This document shows, in pieces, positions 59,309-64,000 of a stretch of 64,000 nt of DNA. Made by a program: the position numbers and the translations under genes. Location: the NCBI GenBank assembly GCA_910586645.1, contig CAJUIS010000006.1, positions 1 to 64,000 on the forward strand, given 5' to 3'. This DNA comes from an uncultured Lachnospiraceae bacterium (GTDB taxonomy: Bacteria > Bacillota > Clostridia > Lachnospirales > Lachnospiraceae). A model generated the notes under the pieces. It was not told the origin of the DNA and did not search any database. It saw nothing but the letters and a program-made list of their open reading frames with translations. Every line of letters starts with the position of its first letter. Position 1 is the first letter of the stretch.

Positions 59309-60724
59309 ATGTATTTTAGTTCAATGACGTTTTTGTGGGCGTTTCTTCCTGTTACATTGCTTTGTTATATGGTTTTGGAGCGTTTTGGGAAAAATGCGGC
59401 GGGGAATATCGCGCTGCTTTTTGCAAGCCTTATTTTTTACGCCTGGGGGGAGCCGGTATATATTTTGCTGCTGCTTGCTTCCGTTGCGTTAAATTATCTG
59501 TTTGGGCTGGTTTTGGGAATGAAAGGGCTGCGCCGCCGCAGGCTGGCGCTGGCTCTTGGAGTCGTTTTAAACATTGGGATTCTTGGTTTTTTCAAATATT
59601 TCAATTTCTTTGCTTCCTACGTCAATCAGGCGTTTGGCCGGGAAGCCGTGCCGCTCAGCCATTTTGCGCTTCCGCTGGGGATTTCGTTTTATACGTTTCA
59701 GGCGATGTCCTATGTGATCGACGTATACCGCGGGGAAGTGGACGCGCAGAAAAATTTCTTTTCTCTGCTCTTATATATTTCGCTGTTCCCGCAGCTTGTG
59801 GCGGGGCCCATTGTGAAATACAAAGATGTGGAAGACCAGATACTGCGGCGCGTCAATACGTACGAAAAAAGGGCGTACGGTGTGAAACGCTTCATATACG
59901 GGCTCGGCAAAAAGGTACTGCTTTCCAATGTATTTGGAAAGTATGTGGACATGGCGCTGGGGTTTGAACCGGGGCAGCTTAGCACAGGTTTAATCTGGAT
60001 GGTTATGATTATGTATACATTTCAAATTTATTATGACTTTTCCGGGTACTCTGATATGGCGATCGGCCTTGGCTCTATGTTTGGGTTTGAATTTAAGGAA
60101 AATTTCAATTACCCGTATATTTCAAAATCCATTCAGGAGTTCTGGAGAAGATGGCACATCTCCCTTTCTACCTGGTTTAAAGAGTACGTCTATATCCCTC
60201 TGGGCGGAAACCGGAAAGGGAAGGCCAGAACGTATCTCAATCTCTTTCTCGTATTTCTGCTGACGGGATTTTGGCATGGGGCGAGCTTGACATTTGTTTT
60301 CTGGGGGCTTTTTCACGGCTTTTTTATGATTGTCGAACGCCTGGGATTTGGAAAACTGTTAGAGAAAAATCCGGTAAAGTTTTTGAATCATATATATGCG
60401 TGGCTCGTAGTTGTCTGCGGATGGGTGTTTTTCCGGATGGACGGTATGAGGAAAGGAATCCGGTTTCTAAAGGCTATGTTTTTTTATCAGAAAGGGGAGT
60501 ATAATCTGACGGCCTGTATCAATCTGGAAGTAATCGCTGTTCTGCTGGCTGGCTTTCTGCTGTGCGGCATATTGCAGTCAATGGTTCCAAAGCTTAGGGA
60601 GGCGCTTTATCACAGAGAAGAAACGTCGGTTCTGCAGACGGTGTTTTTGTTTGCCATATTTTTCCTGTGCGTGATTTCCCTGTCTGCAGATTCGTATAAT
60701 CCCTTTATTTATTTTCGGTTTTAG
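59309..60724 (+). CDS. MBOAT family O-acyltransferase
   Basis: 471 residues with about eleven membrane helices, of the AlgI/DltB/PatA class. Conserved segments are PLGISFYTFQAMSYVIDVY, PQLVAGPIVKY, and FWHGASLTFVFWGLFHG (about 322-338), which carries the catalytic His. It moves acyl (usually acetyl) groups across the membrane. The next gene, a DHHW/AlgX-like protein 12 nt away, is its usual partner that places the acetyl on a polymer. The substrate polymer is not known. Confidence 0.9.
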   Translation: MYFSSMTFLWAFLPVTLLCYMVLERFGKNAAGNIALLFASLIFYAWGEPVYILLLLASVALNYLFGLVLGMKGLRRRRLALALGVVLNIGILGFFKYFNFFASYVNQAFGREAVPLSHFALPLGISFYTFQAMSYVIDVYRGEVDAQKNFFSLLLYISLFPQLVAGPIVKYKDVEDQILRRVNTYEKRAYGVKRFIYGLGKKVLLSNVFGKYVDMALGFEPGQLSTGLIWMVMIMYTFQIYYDFSGYSDMAIGLGSMFGFEFKENFNYPYISKSIQEFWRRWHISLSTWFKEYVYIPLGGNRKGKARTYLNLFLVFLLTGFWHGASLTFVFWGLFHGFFMIVERLGFGKLLEKNPVKFLNHIYAWLVVVCGWVFFRMDGMRKGIRFLKAMFFYQKGEYNLTACINLEVIAVLLAGFLLCGILQSMVPKLREALYHREETSVLQTVFLFAIFFLCVISLSADSYNPFIYFRF

Positions 60725-60735
60725 GAGGAGTTTTT

Positions 60736-61854
60736 ATGAAAAACAAAGTGATATTCTGCCTGTTTTGCCTGTGTCTGATGGTTCCTGCCGTTACGTTTCC
60801 GTTTGTGAAGGGATACATTGATTCCGAAAACCATGAAAACAGGGTATTTGCGGAAATGCCAAGGCTTTCCATACAAACGCTTGCGTCTTTTCCGAAACAG
60901 TTTGACGATTATTTTAACGATCATCTTCCATATAAAAACCAGCTTGTTATGACAAATACCATGAAAAATGACCTTTTGGGCGTTGGGACGACGGCGATGG
61001 AATATATGACGGGCTCTATGGTAATCAGGGGGAAAGACAACTGGCTGTTTTATAATGCGGAAAAACAGCAGTCGTTTAACGATTATCTGTGCAACAACCT
61101 TTATGAAGAAGAGGAGCTTGCCGAAATTGCAAAAGGCTATGTAAAGCTGCAGGACAAGTTAAAAGAACAGGGGACGGAGCTTGTGGTGATTTTTGCGACG
61201 AATAAAGAGCAGGTCTATCCGGAATATATGCCGTCTTCGATTGTCCCTGTGGGTTCGTACAGCAGGACAGACCAGCTTGTTGAGTATTTAAATGCGAATA
61301 CGCCAGTTCCGGTTCTTTACACAAAAGAAGCTTTGCGAAAAGAAAAGGAAGGGCATCAGCTTTTTTACAAATATGACACGCACTGGAACAACGTGGGCGG
61401 GTTTGTGGGCGGACAGGTTCTGAACGAATATTTCCATGGAGAATACGTTTCCCTGGACGAGGTTTCCTGCAAGGCGAAAAAGACGAATGTAAGCGGCGAT
61501 CTGGCGCGTATGCTGTCTATGGGAAACGTTTATAATGACGATACCGAATGGGCGGTCAAAGGATACAAAAAGGATGTAAAAGTGAAAAAAAGCAGGGACG
61601 GGAATGATTATGTGTTTTCTTCCAATGCAGAGGATAAAAGGAGCCTGCTTGTATATACGGATTCATTTGGCTATGCAATGATGGGAATCGCAAAAGATTA
61701 TGCAGACGTCCGGTTTTCCAGGAATACGGATAATTTTAAATATTACTGTGATACGATGCAGCCGGACATTGTCGTTCTTGAGATGGTGGAGCGCTGGAGA
61801 GAAGGGCAGGAAACCTGGTGCAGCGGATTGTATGATCTGCTTGATAAGCCTTAA
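60736..61854 (+). CDS. DHHW/AlgX-like O-acetylation protein
   Basis: 372 residues. An N-terminal signal anchor (about 4-22) is followed by an SGNH-like domain: ENRVFAEMPRLS, KYDTHWNNVGGF (about 212-223, with the catalytic-type D and H), and YTDSFGYAM with the likely nucleophile Ser. These match the DHHW family that works with MBOAT proteins in exopolysaccharide or cell-wall acetylation. Its stop region holds the -35 of the next gene's promoter. Confidence 0.85.
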   Translation: MKNKVIFCLFCLCLMVPAVTFPFVKGYIDSENHENRVFAEMPRLSIQTLASFPKQFDDYFNDHLPYKNQLVMTNTMKNDLLGVGTTAMEYMTGSMVIRGKDNWLFYNAEKQQSFNDYLCNNLYEEEELAEIAKGYVKLQDKLKEQGTELVVIFATNKEQVYPEYMPSSIVPVGSYSRTDQLVEYLNANTPVPVLYTKEALRKEKEGHQLFYKYDTHWNNVGGFVGGQVLNEYFHGEYVSLDEVSCKAKKTNVSGDLARMLSMGNVYNDDTEWAVKGYKKDVKVKKSRDGNDYVFSSNAEDKRSLLVYTDSFGYAMMGIAKDYADVRFSRNTDNFKYYCDTMQPDIVVLEMVERWREGQETWCSGLYDLLDKP

Positions 61855-61869
61855 AATCTTATGTATAAT
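61841..61869 (+). promoter_or_regulatory. promoter of the GtrII-like gene
   Basis: -35 TTGATA (61841-61846), a 17-nt spacer and -10 TATAAT (61864-61869). The -35 lies within the last codons of the DHHW gene. Confidence 0.8.
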
Positions 61870-61925
61870 AAAACGAAGAACCGACAGAAAGAAGACGAAA
61901 GAAGCGTTAAAAAAAGGAGATTTCA

Positions 61926-63446
61926 ATGAGAAAGCTGTACAAAGAGGCGGAAGAATTTTTTCGTATGCACAAAGCGGCATTGTTTATCAATGTATGCGTG
62001 TGTTTGATCTGTTACGGGCATCTGGTCTTTTCGCAGAATGTGGGAATTGATACGGAGCACGTCATTAACTACCCGGGGACGACGATGCAGTGGGAGAGCA
62101 TTGGAAGGCAGGGGCTTTTGTATACAAAATGGCTGTTTGGGATATTGGAATACAATCCCTATCTGGGCGGCGCGCTGTTTTTGGGCAGCTTTATTTTGCT
62201 GGGCAGCATGATTATGTTTTTGTGCTGGCGCATAAGCGGGAAAGACGACAGCTATCCATACGGCTGGTTTGCCGTTTTATTTTCGACGTGTCCGGTTTGG
62301 ATGATCCAGTTTTATTTCAGCCTTCAGCGCGCCGAAGTTGTTATGGGTATGCTCTACGGCGTGATTTCCGTGTTTGCTTTGTGTGAAATTTTATTTTTCA
62401 GGCAGCGTAAAATTTACTGGTTTGTTCTCTGCCTGTTTTTTGGCGTATGGTGTCTGGCTTCTTACCAGAGCTGTGCGCTTTTGTATATCAGCCTGTGCGT
62501 CCTGTGCTATCTGCTGGATTTTTTCAGAGACTGCAAAAGGGAATGGAAAGTCTACGCAAAGCATATTTTAGGGCTGATTGCAGGGTTTGGCGTCATTTAT
62601 GCGTCTTATTATGCCCTGATCAGCCGCTCGCTTGCAAATAACTACTATTTAAGCGCACAGATCAAATGGGGGGAATATCCTGTTTCGCAGAGCCTGTCGT
62701 TGATTTTTGACCATATCAAGTGTATGCTGAACTGGCATATAGAGTCTGATGTTTCGGCGTTTCCCCTGAGCTGTATCTGCGTATTTCTTTTGTTCTGCGC
62801 TTACTTTTTAAAGGTGAAAAAAAATATCCCGATGCTTTTTCTGGGACTGGCGGGGCTTATGGTATCGCCGTTTCTCTTTACGATCTATATCGGAGATAAA
62901 TCTATTGCAAGAACGCAGTTCGCCCAGCCGCTTGTATGCGCGGCGGCGTGTATGCTGTTCTGGGGCCGCTGCAAAAGAGAGGGATGGAGGCTGATCTGGA
63001 CGAAGCGGATCAGTATGGCGGCGGCAGCGGCAATCGTCTGGATCTGCATCTCTTTGATTTTAAGCCTTGAGTATACGGAAGATATAAGATACCGGGAAGA
63101 TGCGGTTGTTTCCCAGACGATTGCGACAGACGTCGGGAGAATCGAAGAAGCGCAGGGGCTTCCAATCATTTTGGTAGGGGAGCGGAAAGCAAAATTGAAC
63201 GGGGCTTCAAAACCGGCGGATATATATGGATATTCTTTTTATCAGTGGGATCATTCGGTTGGAAATCCCACGGGAGCCACATGGCGCGTGGTAGGATTTA
63301 TGAAGACGCTTGGCATTGACGTTGAATCCGGCACGAAGTTCAGGAAAAAGGCAATAAAGGCTGCGGAAGGAATGCCCTGTTATCCGGCGGAAGGCTATGT
63401 CAAGGTCTGTAAAAACTTTGTAGTCGTAAAGCTGGCCGAGGAATAA
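61926..63446 (+). CDS. GtrII-like membrane glucosyltransferase
   Basis: 506 residues with about ten helices. The first external loop carries NVGIDTEHVINYPG, an acidic motif of the glucosyltransferase GtrII family (PF14264), which adds sugars from polyprenyl-phosphate donors to surface polymers. RQGLLYTKWLFG and QRAEVVMGMLYGV are in the expected places. It has its own promoter, separate from the MBOAT pair, but its position suggests decoration of the same glycan. Sugar and acceptor are unknown. Confidence 0.82.
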   Translation: MRKLYKEAEEFFRMHKAALFINVCVCLICYGHLVFSQNVGIDTEHVINYPGTTMQWESIGRQGLLYTKWLFGILEYNPYLGGALFLGSFILLGSMIMFLCWRISGKDDSYPYGWFAVLFSTCPVWMIQFYFSLQRAEVVMGMLYGVISVFALCEILFFRQRKIYWFVLCLFFGVWCLASYQSCALLYISLCVLCYLLDFFRDCKREWKVYAKHILGLIAGFGVIYASYYALISRSLANNYYLSAQIKWGEYPVSQSLSLIFDHIKCMLNWHIESDVSAFPLSCICVFLLFCAYFLKVKKNIPMLFLGLAGLMVSPFLFTIYIGDKSIARTQFAQPLVCAAACMLFWGRCKREGWRLIWTKRISMAAAAAIVWICISLILSLEYTEDIRYREDAVVSQTIATDVGRIEEAQGLPIILVGERKAKLNGASKPADIYGYSFYQWDHSVGNPTGATWRVVGFMKTLGIDVESGTKFRKKAIKAAEGMPCYPAEGYVKVCKNFVVVKLAEE

Positions 63447-63496
63447 GCAGCCCTGGCGCGAAACGCAGTATTTTACCCGCGGGACGACGCGTTTGG

Positions 63497-63525
63497 TTGA
63501 CTTTTAGAGGTCATACATTTATAAT
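63497..63525 (+). promoter_or_regulatory. sigma-A promoter of the hydratase gene
   Basis: -35 TTGACT (63497-63502), a 17-nt spacer and -10 TATAAT (63520-63525), 35 nt before the start. Confidence 0.85.
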
Positions 63526-63560
63526 TTAAATAATTATGGACAGAATAAGGAGAATGTTGG

Positions 63561-64000
63561 ATGAAACTTTATCAAAACGGAGTATATCTTGTAAACGGAA
63601 CCGAGTTAATTGAAGATAACAAAGCCGGGACAGACAAGCTTTTAAGCGGCGCCGGAATCAGTGTAACGAAAGAAAAAGCTGCGGAGAATACGATTGCATA
63701 CGGAATTTTAAAAGAGCATAATACTTCCGGAAATATGCAGAAACTGCAGATCAAATTTGATAAACTGACGTCTCACGACATTACGTTCGTGGGCATTATC
63801 CAGACGGCGAGGGCGTCGGGACTTGAAAAATTTCCGATTCCCTATGTTTTGACAAACTGCCATAACAGCCTCTGCGCTGTGGGCGGCACGATTAATGAAG
63901 ACGATCATATGTATGGGCTTACCTGTGCAAAAAGGTATGGCGGCATCTATGTGCCTCCGCATCAGGCGGTCATTCATCAGTTTGCAAGGGAGATGCTTGC
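63561..64000 (+). CDS. aconitase-family hydratase, N-terminal part (cut by window edge)
   Basis: The frame is open from ATG 63561 to the window end (146 complete codons). AAGGAG lies 8 nt upstream. The start MKLYQNGVYLVNGTELIED and the later FPIPYVLTNCHNSLCAVGG and KRYGGIYVPPHQAVIHQF are typical of the clostridial hydratases related to aconitase (full length usually about 750 residues). The substrate is not established; it lacks enough sequence here to assess the cluster Cys residues. Only the first fifth of the gene is visible. Confidence 0.8.
   Translation, partial: MKLYQNGVYLVNGTELIEDNKAGTDKLLSGAGISVTKEKAAENTIAYGILKEHNTSGNMQKLQIKFDKLTSHDITFVGIIQTARASGLEKFPIPYVLTNCHNSLCAVGGTINEDDHMYGLTCAKRYGGIYVPPHQAVIHQFAREML

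Overview
The window looks like a chromosomal segment of an anaerobic, low-to-mid GC Firmicute, most likely a gut Lachnospiraceae; I cannot name the genus. The pointers are an [FeFe]-hydrogenase maturation set (hydE, hydG, hydF), T-box leaders on aminoacyl-tRNA synthetase genes, clean sigma-A promoters with strong AAGGAGG-type ribosome sites, a chromosomal VanG-type operon, hexuronate genes (uxuA, uxuB), a very large secreted sialidase, and small motility-linked proteins (YjfB-like, FlxA-like) that suggest a motile host-associated bacterium. No phage, CRISPR array, rRNA or intact insertion sequence was seen.

Layout. 1-300: the end of a tRNA cluster (Tyr, initiator Met, Phe). 300-1.7 kb: a YjfB-like gene and a DUF4422 glycosyltransferase. 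1.8-7.0 kb: a van-like operon, vanR-vanS-vanG and a vanT split into separate membrane and serine racemase genes, with no vanXY. 7-12 kb: mscS, rimM, a cwlD-type amidase, and an ECF sigma factor paired with a membrane-tethered beta-propeller protein. 12-15.9 kb: uxuA-uxuB, then a membrane protein and XRE regulator pair behind an inverted-repeat operator. 15.9-20.5 kb: T-box(Tyr)-tyrS, a FlxA-like gene behind a sigma-28-type promoter, a small alarmone synthetase, and a zinc-ribbon gene and WYL regulator that share an operator. 20.6-25 kb: a Pho-box-like region, Na/Pi transporter and PhoB/PhoR-like pair, plus a zinc-ribbon protein. 25-29 kb: T-box(Met)-metG and an Lsa-type ABC-F gene with an attenuator leader carrying a three-codon ORF. 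29.3-37 kb: the 2552-residue sialidase. 37-39.5 kb: a frameshifted gene, remnants and a small unannotated ORF. 39.5-45.6 kb: tatD, a NarL/NarX-type pair, a coiled-coil membrane protein ending in FliM-like motifs, and a cNMP-domain protein. 45.6-49 kb: a phospholipid operon (PAP2, flippase-like, pssA, psd). 49-50.4 kb: a lipoprotein. 50.4-56.6 kb: a DUF362 ferredoxin and the hydrogenase maturation operon. 56.6-63.4 kb: a VanRS-like two-component system, an MBOAT/DHHW O-acylation pair and a GtrII-like glucosyltransferase. 63.5 kb to the end: an aconitase-family hydratase cut by the window edge.

Much of the window concerns the cell envelope: D-Ser-ended peptidoglycan precursors, amidase, mechanosensitive channel, PE synthesis, surface glycan acylation and glucosylation, and four sensor kinases. 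The most notable sequence-level signals are the minimal van operon with a split vanT, the ABC-F attenuator, the paired TGACA-N5-TGTCA operators, the sigma-28 site before the FlxA-like gene, the 570-bp in-frame duplication in the sialidase, and the repairable frameshifts near 37.6 kb.
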